A stretch of DNA of 64,000 nucleotides from Candidatus Dechloromonas phosphorivorans. Lineage in GTDB: Bacteria > Pseudomonadota > Gammaproteobacteria > Burkholderiales > Rhodocyclaceae. Below, in pieces: positions 45,509 to 53,776 of this stretch (position 1 is its first letter; each line of letters begins with the position of its first letter). The stretch lies in contig JADKBR010000011.1 in the NCBI GenBank assembly GCA_016714975.1, positions 77,553-141,552 on the forward strand, given 5' to 3'. The translations under genes were made by a program, and so were the position numbers. The notes beneath the pieces were generated by a model. It was given only the letters and a program-made list of their open reading frames with translations, had not been told where the DNA came from and did not search any database.

Positions 45509-46094
45509 CCGTTCATTCCCCCATATGAGAACCGGCAGCCCAGTTCAGAATCATCGGCCACGTACAATCACTGACCGCGTCAAACTGCCGCAGGATACTA
45601 TATTACGAATTCTTACACCACGACTACACTTTTTGACTACATCTTTTGGCGGGTTATCGGGTCAATGTCGAGTATTACAACACCGACCTGACCTGACCTG
45701 ACCTGACCGCGTCCGTGTTCGGGTACCACCTGATCGTGAGCGATCACTCTGCGCAACCGCTCTCTCGGGGATCCTCGCGTGCCTGGTCGTCGTCACCTCC
45801 TTCGAGTACACATCGCGCTCGGACTCCTGCCCGACAGTGCTTTCCCGCCCTTTCTTGAATTGCGGGGTGATGCGACGCAGACCACGGAAACTCTTTAGGA
45901 ATCTCGGGTCAATAGGTGGCGCAAGATGGTCGGCAGGCCGCCCGGTTACTGATTTGAGGCCGGCCGGGAGCCTATGTCTACCATTCGCCCGCCCGAGGTT
46001 TGTGCCCTGCGGCGGGCGTCGAGACATTGTTGCGGACGTTCGCGGGTTCCCCGCGGGGCGATGATCCGATCGACTTGCTGGAAGCTTTCCGGCC
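45509..46094. other. Gene-poor gap between coxB and smpB
   Basis: No supported gene is present. The part next to coxB is AT-rich and may hold its promoter (a TAATAT near 45598 on the minus strand, with a weak -35). The rest holds a pentanucleotide repeat and a stretch (about 45990-46090) that reads protein-like on the plus strand (LLRTFAGSPRGDDPIDLLEA) but lacks a start and runs into smpB. No tmRNA was seen. Confidence 0.5.
45685..45708. repeat. GACCT pentanucleotide tandem repeat
   Basis: Four full copies of GACCT plus GACC occur in tandem, about 180 nt upstream of coxB. The unit is not a multiple of three and lies in non-coding DNA. Confidence 0.9.
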
Positions 46095-46544
46095 TCAGCG
46101 TTGGAGAACTTTCATCGCACGCTGCGCCTCGCGCTTCGAATCCTTGTCCAGTTCGTCGGCGCGCTTGTCATATTGTTTCTTGCCCTTGGCGAGGCCGATT
46201 TCGAGCTTGATACGCCCCCTCATGAAGTGCAGGTCAAGTGGCACAAGCGCATAGCCGGCCCGCTCGACTTTGCCTATCAGCTTCATGATTTCGCGTTGAT
46301 GCAGCAGCAACTTGCGGGTGCGCGTCGGGTCAGGACTGACATGGGTCGATGCCGTCAGCAGGGGCGTGATGTGCATGCCGATCAGGAAAAGCTCGCCGCC
46401 CTTGATGATGACGTAGGATTCCTTGATGTTCATCCGGCCGCCGCGAATGGCCTTGACCTCCCACCCTTCGAGGGCGATGCCTGCCTCGTGCTTCTCTTCG
46501 ATGAAGTAGTCGTGGAAGGCTTTTTTGTTGACCGTGATGCTCAT
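46095..46544 (-). CDS. smpB: SsrA-binding protein SmpB
   Basis: This 149-aa RNA-binding protein partners with tmRNA in ribosome rescue. Typical patterns are NKKAFHDYFIEEKHEAGIAL, GWEVKAIR, MRGRIKLEIGLAKGKKQYDKR and the basic C-terminal tail. It is transcribed divergently from ratA. The tmRNA gene is not in the window. Confidence 0.97.
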   Translation of the reverse strand: MSITVNKKAFHDYFIEEKHEAGIALEGWEVKAIRGGRMNIKESYVIIKGGELFLIGMHITPLLTASTHVSPDPTRTRKLLLHQREIMKLIGKVERAGYALVPLDLHFMRGRIKLEIGLAKGKKQYDKRADELDKDSKREAQRAMKVLQR

Positions 46545-46602
46545 GCCGCCGACGATCCATTAAAATCGCGCATTCTACAGGATTCAGGAATTTCCCCGAC
46601 GC

Positions 46603-47046
46603 ATGGCTCTGGTCGAAAAATCCGTACTCATCGGGCAGTCTGCCGAGCGTATGTTCGAACTGGTTGACCGTTGCGAAGACTATCCGGCCTTTTTGCCGTG
46701 GTGCAGCCAGACCGCAGTCAACTATCGCGATGTGACCAAGACAGTGGCGACGCTGCATGTCAATTACCATAGTGTCAAGACTGCCTTTACGACCGAAAAC
46801 CACAAGGAGGCCCCACACTCAATGAGAATCCGCCTTGTCGACGGACCTTTCCGGCGCCTTGAGGGGGCTTGGTATTTTAGAAGGCTGGCCGAGACTGCCT
46901 GCAAGATCGAATTCCGGATGCACTACGACTTTTCCAGCAAGGTCTTCGAAAAGGCGATTGGCCCGGTGTTCAGTCACATCGCCAATACCTTTGTCGATGC
47001 CTTCGTGCGTCGTGCCGGACAGGTTTATGGAGAAATCAGTGGCTGA
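46603..47046 (+). CDS. ratA: RatA/coenzyme Q-binding START-like protein
   Basis: This 147-aa START/polyketide-cyclase-like protein begins ALVEKSVLIGQSAERMFELVD, with CEDYPAFLPWC and the C-terminal FVDAFVRRAGQVYG. The family is linked to ubiquinone binding (COQ10) and, in E. coli, to ribosome association (RatA). It overlaps ratB and is divergent from smpB, the usual arrangement. Confidence 0.92.
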   Translation: MALVEKSVLIGQSAERMFELVDRCEDYPAFLPWCSQTAVNYRDVTKTVATLHVNYHSVKTAFTTENHKEAPHSMRIRLVDGPFRRLEGAWYFRRLAETACKIEFRMHYDFSSKVFEKAIGPVFSHIANTFVDAFVRRAGQVYGEISG

Positions 47047-47365
47047 CAAGCTGAAGGTTGAGGTCTGCTACGCATTGCAGGAGAAGCAGGTGCTTGTTCC
47101 AGTGAGCGTGCCCGAGGGTGCAACACTGCAGGGGGCCCTCGAAGCATCGGGGCTTCTCGAGAAGCACCCGGAGATCGATCTGCAGAAGAACAAGTTCGGC
47201 ATCTTTGCCAAACTGTCCAAGCTGGACACCGTATTGCGTGATCGTGACCGCGTGGAAATCTACCGGGCGCTGATCGCCGACCCCAAGGAAGTGCGCAAGC
47301 AGCGGGCAGCCGAGGGAAAGGTCATGAAAAAGGGCGCCGGCGATGCCGACGCCCCCGATGTCTGA
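47039..47365 (+). CDS. ratB: RnfH-family protein RatB
   Basis: This 108-aa ubiquitin-like-fold protein has VEVCYALQEKQVLVPVSVPEGATL and the family RDRDRVEIYRALIADPKEVRKQRA near its end. The GTG at 47039 is chosen because GGAGA lies 5-6 nt before it; an ATG at 47027 in frame is possible. It overlaps ratA by 8 nt. Function is unknown beyond conserved linkage with ratA. Confidence 0.88.
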   Translation: MADKLKVEVCYALQEKQVLVPVSVPEGATLQGALEASGLLEKHPEIDLQKNKFGIFAKLSKLDTVLRDRDRVEIYRALIADPKEVRKQRAAEGKVMKKGAGDADAPDV

Positions 47366-47393
47366 GGGACTGTCGCGGGCTAAGCGGGTCGAT

Positions 47394-47894
47394 CTATTTG
47401 CAGGACTCGGCAATCGTGTTGCGGGTGCGCTCGATTTCGTCACCCCGCTGGGCATCCTCGAGGAAGGTCTCGCCACCCTTGCCGTCGGGCAGGATCATGC
47501 GGCGCCCGGATTCGAGCGCTGACAGGTGGGTACGAGCGCGTTCGCAGTTTTCCCTCTTCTGGGTTGCTGCTGCTGTTTCCTTGGCGTCCTTGTCGGCCTT
47601 TTCCTTGGCTTCCTGCTGGCGCTTCTTGAATTCCATATCCTTTTCCCCCGTTGTTTTTTGGGCATCCGCAGACTGCGCGCCGCCGGTCGCCTGCGAGGCA
47701 TCCGTCGTCGGGGCGCCGATCGACGGCGGGGGAGAAGTGCCGATTGCCCTGGCGTTGCGCACCGATGCCGGTGGCGGCGTGTCAGAAATTACGGTCCGGC
47801 CGCTACTGTCCTTCCATTGATAGGTTTGCGCATTGGCGTTGATCACGGTTGCGGTCGACGCGATCAGAAGGGCAAAAATCAGGGGGGTTTTCAT
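47394..47894 (-). CDS. DUF4124 domain-containing periplasmic protein
   Basis: This 166-aa protein has a signal peptide (MKTPLIFALLIASTATVINANA), then the DUF4124 pattern (TYQWKDSSGRTVISDTPPP). A low-complexity Lys/Ala-rich coiled segment follows (EFKKRQQEAKEKADKDAKE), and the C-terminus is ERTRNTIAESCK. The start at 47894 is used; an ATG two codons earlier (47900) is also possible. It is divergent from guaB with 62 nt between starts. The role is unknown. Confidence 0.85.
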   Translation of the reverse strand: MKTPLIFALLIASTATVINANAQTYQWKDSSGRTVISDTPPPASVRNARAIGTSPPPSIGAPTTDASQATGGAQSADAQKTTGEKDMEFKKRQQEAKEKADKDAKETAAATQKRENCERARTHLSALESGRRMILPDGKGGETFLEDAQRGDEIERTRNTIAESCK

Positions 47895-47922
47895 GGTCAT
47901 CCGGAGTCTTGGGCGATTTCTG

Positions 47923-47928
47923 TATAAT
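47923..47928 (+). promoter_or_regulatory. Consensus -10 element of guaB
   Basis: A perfect TATAAT lies 28 nt before the guaB start codon. The -35 region is weak. The element sits between divergent genes. Confidence 0.6.
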
Positions 47929-47956
47929 ACGTTTTTGTGACCTTGGATCAAAGGCC

Positions 47957-49420
47957 ATGCGAATTTTGCAAAAAGCCCTGACTTTCGACGACGTCCTTCT
48001 CGTCCCTGCACATTCCCAGATCCTGCCTCGCGATGTCAGCCTGTCAACCCGGTTAACGCGCAATATTTCCCTCAATCTTCCGCTGCTTTCCGCAGCCATG
48101 GATACAGTTACCGAAGGCCGTCTGGCGATTGCGCTGGCGCAAGAAGGCGGTATCGGCATCATTCACAAGAATCTGTCGCCCAAGGCCCAGGCGGCTGAAG
48201 TTGCCAAGGTCAAGCGTTTCGAATCCGGCATTGTCAAGGATCCGATTACGGTTTCGCCGCTGATGACCGTGCGCGACGTTCTCGACATCACCAGCCAGTA
48301 CCGCATTTCCGGCCTGCCCGTCATCGACAGGGCGGGCAAGGTGGTCGGCATCGTAACGAACCGCGATCTGCGTTTCGAAACCAATCTCGACCAGCCGGTC
48401 AAGGCGATCATGACCCCGCGCAAACGCCTGGTTACGGTAAAGGAGGGCGCCAGCGTCGAGGACGCCAAGGAGTTGCTCCGGGCCCACCGCCTGGAAAGGG
48501 TTCTGGTTATCGACGATGCGTTCCACCTGCGTGGCCTGATCACCGTCAAGGACATCCTGAAGTCCACCGAGCATCCGCTCGCCAACAAGGATGCTTCCGG
48601 CTGCTTGCGTGCTGGCGCCGCGGTCGGTGTCGGCCCGGGGACCGAGGAGCGTGTCGAGTATCTGGCCGAGGCCGGCGTTGATGTCATCATCGTCGATACG
48701 GCCCATGGTCACTCGCAGGGAGTGCTCGATCGGGTCAACTGGATCAAGAAGAACTACCCGCTGATCGAAGTTATCGGTGGCAACATCGCCACGGCGGATG
48801 CCGCCCAGGCGTTGGCAGACAGCGGTGCCGATGCGGTCAAGGTGGGAATCGGCCCCGGTTCGATCTGCACCACCCGGATTGTGGCGGGCGTCGGTGTTCC
48901 ACAGATTACGGCAATCCAGAACGTCTCGGAGGCTCTCAAGGCTACGGGCGTGCCGATGATCGCCGATGGCGGGATCCGCTATTCCGGCGATATCGCCAAG
49001 GCGATTGCCGCCGGTGCCGATACCGTGATGCTCGGCGGGCTGTTTGCCGGCACGGAAGAAGCGCCGGGTGAAGTCGAACTGTTCCAGGGGCGGTCGTACA
49101 AGTCGTACCGCGGCATGGGCTCTCTCGGTGCCATGCAGGCAGGTTCTTCCGACCGCTACTTCCAGGAGGCCACGGCCAACGTCGACAAGTTCGTGCCGGA
49201 AGGGATCGAGGGCCGCGTGCCTTACAAGGGTTCGGTACTGGCCGTCATTCATCAGCTGACGGGCGGCCTACGTTCTTCGATGGGCTATCTCGGCTGCTCG
49301 ACCATTGCCCAGATGCACGATCAGGCTTGCTTCATGGAAATCACCTCGGCGGGCGTGCGCGAATCGCACGTTCACGACGTGCAGATCACCAAGGAAGCAC
49401 CGAATTACCACGTCGAGTAG
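47957..49420 (+). CDS. guaB: Inosine-5'-monophosphate dehydrogenase
   Basis: This 487-aa enzyme oxidises IMP to XMP with NAD, the first step to GMP. The TIM-barrel is interrupted by two CBS domains (about 92-205). The catalytic Cys is C304 in GIGPGSICTTRI. The flap motif YRGMGSLGAM and GGLRSSMGY are intact. It is followed by a small gene and guaA. Confidence 0.98.
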   Translation: MRILQKALTFDDVLLVPAHSQILPRDVSLSTRLTRNISLNLPLLSAAMDTVTEGRLAIALAQEGGIGIIHKNLSPKAQAAEVAKVKRFESGIVKDPITVSPLMTVRDVLDITSQYRISGLPVIDRAGKVVGIVTNRDLRFETNLDQPVKAIMTPRKRLVTVKEGASVEDAKELLRAHRLERVLVIDDAFHLRGLITVKDILKSTEHPLANKDASGCLRAGAAVGVGPGTEERVEYLAEAGVDVIIVDTAHGHSQGVLDRVNWIKKNYPLIEVIGGNIATADAAQALADSGADAVKVGIGPGSICTTRIVAGVGVPQITAIQNVSEALKATGVPMIADGGIRYSGDIAKAIAAGADTVMLGGLFAGTEEAPGEVELFQGRSYKSYRGMGSLGAMQAGSSDRYFQEATANVDKFVPEGIEGRVPYKGSVLAVIHQLTGGLRSSMGYLGCSTIAQMHDQACFMEITSAGVRESHVHDVQITKEAPNYHVE

Positions 49421-49423
49421 CTC

Positions 49424-49546
49424 ATGTCCAAATGGCCGACCTGGTTGAAAGTACTCGTCGCTGTCGTTGGCATCGTTGGCGTCACTGCCTTCTCGCAACT
49501 CCTCCTTTATCTCGACCGGATGGGCGCCAGCAAGTTCGACCTCTGA
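49424..49546 (+). CDS. Small single-helix membrane protein (40 aa) between guaB and guaA
   Basis: It starts MSKWPTWLKVLVAVVG and has one membrane helix (about 6-28, LKVLVAVVGIVGVTAFSQLLLYL), ending RMGASKFDL. It starts 3 nt after the guaB stop, so is probably translated with it. Function unknown. Position inside the gua operon and its clean topology support a real gene. Confidence 0.55.
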   Translation: MSKWPTWLKVLVAVVGIVGVTAFSQLLLYLDRMGASKFDL

Positions 49547-49603
49547 CAGGTGCCGGATTCTTCCGGGATCGTCTCTTATGCCGCTGAAACGCTAGAGTTC
49601 ACC

Positions 49604-51169
49604 ATGTCCCACCAGAAAATACTGATCCTCGATTTCGGTTCGCAAGTCACGCAGTTGATCGCCCGCCGCGTGCGCGAACAGCAGGTCTATTGCGAACTGC
49701 ATTCTTTCGATGTCTCCGAAGAGTTCATCCGCGCCTTCAGACCGAACGGGATCATCCTCTCGGGCGGCCCGAACTCGGTCTATGAGGCGCTGGAGTGGAA
49801 GGCGCCGCAAGTGGTCTTCGAGATGGGGGTACCGGTTCTCGGCATCTGCTACGGCATGCAGACCATGGCCCAGCAACTGGGCGGCACGGTCGAGAGTTCC
49901 GGCAAGCGCGAATTCGGTTTTGCCGAAGTTCGTGCCCGCGGCCATTCACGGTTGTTCAACGGCATCCAGGACCGCAGCAACAACGAGGGCCACGGCCTGC
50001 TCGAGGTCTGGATGAGCCACGGCGACAAAGTCACCGAGTTGCCGGCCGGCTTCAGGGTCATTGGCAGCAGCGAATCGTGCCCGGTGGCTGCGATGGCTGA
50101 CGAAGAGCGCGGTTTCTACGCCGTCCAGTTCCACCCGGAGGTCACCCACACCCTCAAGGGCAAGGAAATGATCGCCCGCTTCGTTCATGACATCTGCGCT
50201 TGCGGCCGCGACTGGAACATGCCGGACTACGTCAATGAAGCCATCGCCAAGGTGCGCGCGGAGGTTGGCGGCGATGAGGTCATCCTCGGCCTTTCCGGCG
50301 GTGTCGATTCGTCGGTCGTGGCCGCCCTGTTGCACAAGGCGATCGGGGACCAGCTGACTTGTGTCTTTGTCGACAACGGCCTGTTGCGCCTCAATGAAGG
50401 CGCGCAGGTGATGGAAACCTTCGCCCGCAATCTTGGCGTCAGGGTCATTCACGTCGATGCCAGTGAACAATTTCTGGGCCACCTGAAGGGTGTTGCCGAC
50501 CCGGAGGCCAAGCGCAAGATCATCGGCCGTGAGTTCGTCGAGATCTTCCAGGCCGAAGCGGCCAAACTGCCCAATGCCAAATGGCTGGCCCAGGGCACCA
50601 TCTATCCGGACGTGATCGAATCGGCCGGTGCCAGGACCGGCAAGGCGCACGCCATCAAGAGCCATCACAACGTCGGCGGCCTGCCGGAAACACTCAATCT
50701 CAAGCTGCTTGAACCGCTGCGCGAACTGTTCAAGGACGAAGTTCGCGAATTCGGTGTGGCCCTTGGCCTGCCGCATGAAATGGTTTATCGCCACCCGTTC
50801 CCTGGTCCCGGCCTGGGAGTGCGCATCCTCGGCGAGGTCAGGAAGGACTTTGCCGACCTGCTGCGTCGGGCCGATGCTATCTTCATCGACGAGTTGCGTG
50901 CCACCGACTGGTACGACAAGACCAGCCAGGCTTTTGCCGTATTCCTGCCGGTCAAGAGCGTTGGTGTCATGGGTGACGGGCGCACCTACGAATATGTGGT
51001 GGCCTTGCGCGCCGTGCAGACGCAGGATTTCATGACCGCGCACTGGGCCGAGTTGCCGCACAGCCTGCTCGGCAAGGTGTCGAACCGCATCATTAACGAA
51101 GTGCGTGGCATCAATCGGGTGGTTTACGACATTTCCGGCAAGCCGCCGGCGACGATCGAGTGGGAATAA
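49604..51169 (+). CDS. guaA: GMP synthase (glutamine-hydrolysing)
   Basis: This 521-aa enzyme converts XMP to GMP using glutamine. The N-terminal glutaminase has C82 in GICYGMQ and FHPEVTHT. The ATP pyrophosphatase domain holds the P-loop GLSGGVDSSV, and the C-terminus ends KPPATIEWE. The last 20-odd nucleotides are a known target for integrative elements, and an integrase gene lies 222 nt downstream. Confidence 0.98.
   Translation: MSHQKILILDFGSQVTQLIARRVREQQVYCELHSFDVSEEFIRAFRPNGIILSGGPNSVYEALEWKAPQVVFEMGVPVLGICYGMQTMAQQLGGTVESSGKREFGFAEVRARGHSRLFNGIQDRSNNEGHGLLEVWMSHGDKVTELPAGFRVIGSSESCPVAAMADEERGFYAVQFHPEVTHTLKGKEMIARFVHDICACGRDWNMPDYVNEAIAKVRAEVGGDEVILGLSGGVDSSVVAALLHKAIGDQLTCVFVDNGLLRLNEGAQVMETFARNLGVRVIHVDASEQFLGHLKGVADPEAKRKIIGREFVEIFQAEAAKLPNAKWLAQGTIYPDVIESAGARTGKAHAIKSHHNVGGLPETLNLKLLEPLRELFKDEVREFGVALGLPHEMVYRHPFPGPGLGVRILGEVRKDFADLLRRADAIFIDELRATDWYDKTSQAFAVFLPVKSVGVMGDGRTYEYVVALRAVQTQDFMTAHWAELPHSLLGKVSNRIINEVRGINRVVYDISGKPPATIEWE
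51146..51169 (+). other. Putative attachment site in the 3' end of guaA (att core)
   Basis: The end of guaA, coding KPPATIEWE, is a known integration site. An integrase and conjugation genes follow directly. The guaA reading frame is complete, as expected if the element restores the end. The other att copy lies outside the window, so the exact core cannot be fixed. Confidence 0.45.
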
Positions 51170-51284
51170 TTTAGCTTCGTTTCAGGACATCCCAAGGCAT
51201 TCCGGTTTTTCTTGAAAACCTTGTCCTGACAACAGGTTAGCGTCCCACACGGTTTCACACTGCCTCACACAAGCCCGCCGATTT

Positions 51285-51374
51285 TGACGGTATTGGTGAC
51301 GGTATCGGTGAACAGGTCCTTCAACTACCGCGGTTGATACCGTCAAATGGTCTGACGGTATCAACTGACGGTAT
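51285..51374. repeat. TGACGGTAT repeat cluster with 13-bp palindrome before the integrase
   Basis: TGACGGTAT occurs directly at 51285, 51297, 51353 and 51366, and inverted (ATACCGTCA) at 51337. The central part is a perfect inverted repeat, GTTGATACCGTCA (51333-51345) and TGACGGTATCAAC (51353-51365) around a 7-nt spacer. It lies 17 nt before the integrase start. It may be the integrase/excisionase arm sites or the operator of the integrase promoter. Confidence 0.7.
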
Positions 51375-51391
51375 CAGGTTGGAGGAAAAAG

Positions 51392-52720
51392 ATGCTTACT
51401 GACAAGCAGTTAAGGACGCTGAAGGCAGCTGACAAGGTTTACAAGGTCGCCGACCAGCAAGGGCTGTACGTAACGATTCTGCGTACAGGGAACATCAGCT
51501 TTCGCTACGACTATCGATTGAACGGTCGTCGCGAAACACTTGTGATCGGCCAGTACGATCCGGGGCTCGCGGCCAAGAATCCACGCGAGGTGTCATCCCT
51601 GGAATACGGCATGTCGTTGTCGCTTGCCGAGGCGCGTCAACTCCTGGCAAATGCACGACGAGCCATCGAACAGGGCGAGAGCCCGTCCCGCGCGAAGGTG
51701 GAAAAACGGATCGAAGCCAACGAGGGAATGACGTTCGGGAACTGGGCTGAAAAGTATTTTGCCGAAGCCAAGCTGGCAGAGTCGACGCGTGCGATGCGGA
51801 AGGCCATCTACGATCGCAACCTGGCCACGGAGTTCGGTCGTCTAAAGCTGGAAGAAATTACGCCGTCGCGTTTGCTGGCGAGGTGCGAGAAAATCAAGGA
51901 GCGTGGTGCGCCTGCTCCGGCGGTTCAGTCCCGAGACATCGTGCTTCAGATCTTCCGCTTTATCCAAGCTAGAGGGCTGAGGATCGAAAACCCAGCGGAA
52001 GCGATTCGCCCTAGCGCCATTGCGACCTTCAAAGTCAGGGACAGGGCCCTTTCTCCGGAAGAAATCCACAAGTTCTTCAACGCCCTTGAGAAAGTCTCAT
52101 CGGCGGCCACGCTGCGCCTCGCAGTCAAGTTCATGTTGCTGACGATGGTACGAAAGAGCGAGTTCACCCAAGCTAAATGGGAGGAGATCAATTTCGAAAC
52201 AGGCGTGTGGACGATTCCCAAGGAGCGAATGAAAGCGGGGCGACCGCACAACATCTACCTCAGCCAGCAGGCGGTCGACATCCTGGTGGCCTTCAAGACC
52301 TGCTATGGCGCTAGCCCGTACCTCCATCCCGGGCGCTATGAGTCGGATTTCCCGATGAGCAATGGGACTCTGAACCGTCTGGTCGTTGCCGGCACTGAGG
52401 TGATCATCGGTCGAGGCGAGGAGTTCGAACCGTTTACCGTGCACGACCTTCGCCGAACCGCCAGCACGTCGTTGCATGAAGCTGGATACAACACTGACTG
52501 GATCGAGAAGTGTCTGGCTCACGAGCAACGTGGTGTGCGTGCTGTCTACAACAAGGCCGAGTACGGTGAGCAGCGAAGAGCGATGCTTCAAGCTTGGGCC
52601 GATATGGTCGACTCATGGATCGTGGACGGGCCCAGTCCTATTCGGCCCATCAGTCTGAGCTTTCCTTCAGAGACTCGTTTGGGGTTGGAAACCCAAGCGG
52701 CTTCAGTTCAGTCTGTGTGA
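51392..52720 (+). CDS. int: Site-specific tyrosine integrase
   Basis: This 442-aa integrase has an N-terminal arm-binding domain (LTDKQLRTLKAADKVYKVAD; DUF4102 type), a core-binding middle region and a catalytic domain. The active-site residues are R254 (VRKSEF), H351 and R354 (HDLRRT), H377 (LAHEQR) and Y386 (AVYNKAEY). It is expected to integrate and excise the element at guaA. RBS GGAGG lies before the ATG. Its orientation points away from guaA into the element. Confidence 0.93.
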   Translation: MLTDKQLRTLKAADKVYKVADQQGLYVTILRTGNISFRYDYRLNGRRETLVIGQYDPGLAAKNPREVSSLEYGMSLSLAEARQLLANARRAIEQGESPSRAKVEKRIEANEGMTFGNWAEKYFAEAKLAESTRAMRKAIYDRNLATEFGRLKLEEITPSRLLARCEKIKERGAPAPAVQSRDIVLQIFRFIQARGLRIENPAEAIRPSAIATFKVRDRALSPEEIHKFFNALEKVSSAATLRLAVKFMLLTMVRKSEFTQAKWEEINFETGVWTIPKERMKAGRPHNIYLSQQAVDILVAFKTCYGASPYLHPGRYESDFPMSNGTLNRLVVAGTEVIIGRGEEFEPFTVHDLRRTASTSLHEAGYNTDWIEKCLAHEQRGVRAVYNKAEYGEQRRAMLQAWADMVDSWIVDGPSPIRPISLSFPSETRLGLETQAASVQSV

Positions 52721-52792
52721 AAACGCATCAGTGGGCGGATATTCCTGCTTGGGCGGGGGGGACCGCCCCATTGGCGGCAAAAGTGACTGTCG

Positions 52793-52900
52793 ATGGAGCA
52801 GAACGTAAGCCGCGGCTTCGATATGAAGCTCGACGTCCAAGTCGGTGGTAAGACTGTTGCCCAACTCTACCGCGCACGCGACGAGTATGTGATCAAGTAG
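52793..52900 (+). pseudogene. HipA-family toxin N-terminal stub
   Basis: A 35-codon frame reads MEQNVSRGFDMKLDVQVGGK then TVAQLYRARDEYVIK and stops (TAG). The pattern VGGKTVAQLYRxRDEYVxK resembles the start of a HipA-like kinase; the remaining 350 or so residues are absent. No HipB gene is present. The GC-rich hairpin GGGCGG/CCGCCC at about 52753-52768 lies just before it. Assignment rests on a short stretch only. Confidence 0.45.
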
Positions 52901-52972
52901 TCGAACCGGCGCGCATGGCAAGGGTGGAAATTCCACGGCCCCGGTTCGAATTTTTCGCATGCCGCCTTTATT

Positions 52973-53047
52973 TGTCCGAAATATATCTACAAATTTCGGA
53001 CATTTCTTCTTGCTAGTTGTCCGAAAAAATTATACAAATATCGGACA
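52973..53047 (+). promoter_or_regulatory. Paired TGTCCGA operators of the AbiE operon
   Basis: Two inverted repeats lie in tandem just before the abiEi start. The first has arms TGTCCGAAAT (52973-52982) and ATTTCGGACA (52993-53002). The second has arms TGTCCGA (53018-53024) and TCGGACA (53041-53047). A -10-like TATACA (53031-53036) lies inside the second. AbiEi proteins of other systems repress their own promoter through inverted repeats, so these are probable autoregulation sites. Confidence 0.7.
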
Positions 53048-53056
53048 GGAGGCCAT

Positions 53057-53776
53057 GTGTCAGATATCAAATCCGCCATTTCGTCGCAAATCAACGCTGC
53101 AGGCCCGGGCCACGTCTGGGTACCGACTGACTTTGCGCACCTCGGCAACCGGGATGCGATCGACAAGACTCTCCAGCGTATGGTGTTGGCGGGTGACTTG
53201 CGGCGTGTCGACCGAGGCTTGTACGACAAGCCCATCATCAATCGCCTAACCCAGCGCCCCACGACTCCGGACTATCGGGCAATCATCGATGCTATCGCAC
53301 GGCGCGACCAACTGCGTTTGCTTGTGGATGGGATGACCGCCGCCAATGACCTTGGCTTAACGGATGCTGTTCCAGCTCGCGTTACCATTCATACGGACAC
53401 ACGTCGCCGGGCGATCAAGCTCGATAAACTCGTCATCGACTTCAAGCAAACTGCTCCCAGTCGCCTTTATTGGGCAGGCCGTCCTGCCATGCGAATCGTA
53501 CAGGCCCTGCATTGGCTGAAGGATACGCTGGTTGTCGACCATGATCGCATTGTCAGCCGACTGAATCGACTACTCACCGACTCTGATCAGGGGGCTGCAA
53601 TCTGCCAGGATCTGCGCAACGGGTTCAGCATGTTGCCGGCGTGGATGCAGGACCTGATCCGTGATCTACCTGGTTGCGATCCTCGGGACACCCTATCCGG
53701 AACCTCGCCAATACATAGTGGCGTGAAATCCTCAGCCGATTCATCGCGGCCCGAAGGCGTAAGGAGAGCCAATTGA
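53057..53776 (+). CDS. AbiEi-type antitoxin/transcriptional repressor (DUF6088)
   Basis: This 239-aa protein has an N-terminal winged-helix region (VPTDFAHLGNRDAIDKTLQRMV, then RRVDRGLYDKP), the pattern of DUF6088/AbiEi antitoxins of type IV AbiE systems. It probably binds the operators at 52973-53047 and counters the toxin indirectly. The GTG start has a strong AGGAGG RBS. The next gene overlaps it by 4 nt (the TTG start lies in the stop). Confidence 0.8.
   Translation: MSDIKSAISSQINAAGPGHVWVPTDFAHLGNRDAIDKTLQRMVLAGDLRRVDRGLYDKPIINRLTQRPTTPDYRAIIDAIARRDQLRLLVDGMTAANDLGLTDAVPARVTIHTDTRRRAIKLDKLVIDFKQTAPSRLYWAGRPAMRIVQALHWLKDTLVVDHDRIVSRLNRLLTDSDQGAAICQDLRNGFSMLPAWMQDLIRDLPGCDPRDTLSGTSPIHSGVKSSADSSRPEGVRRAN

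Noticed and set aside
45662..46027. Minus-strand frame of 121 codons between smpB and coxB
   Set aside because: Its composition is Arg/Thr-rich, it runs through the GACCT repeat and has no family pattern.
45509..46094. Possible tmRNA gene near smpB
   Set aside because: No tmRNA-like ends or tRNA-like fold were seen in this gap.
52750..52770. GC-rich hairpin after the integrase gene as terminator
   Set aside because: The stem is not followed by a T-run and the spacer is a run of G, so it was not listed as a terminator.
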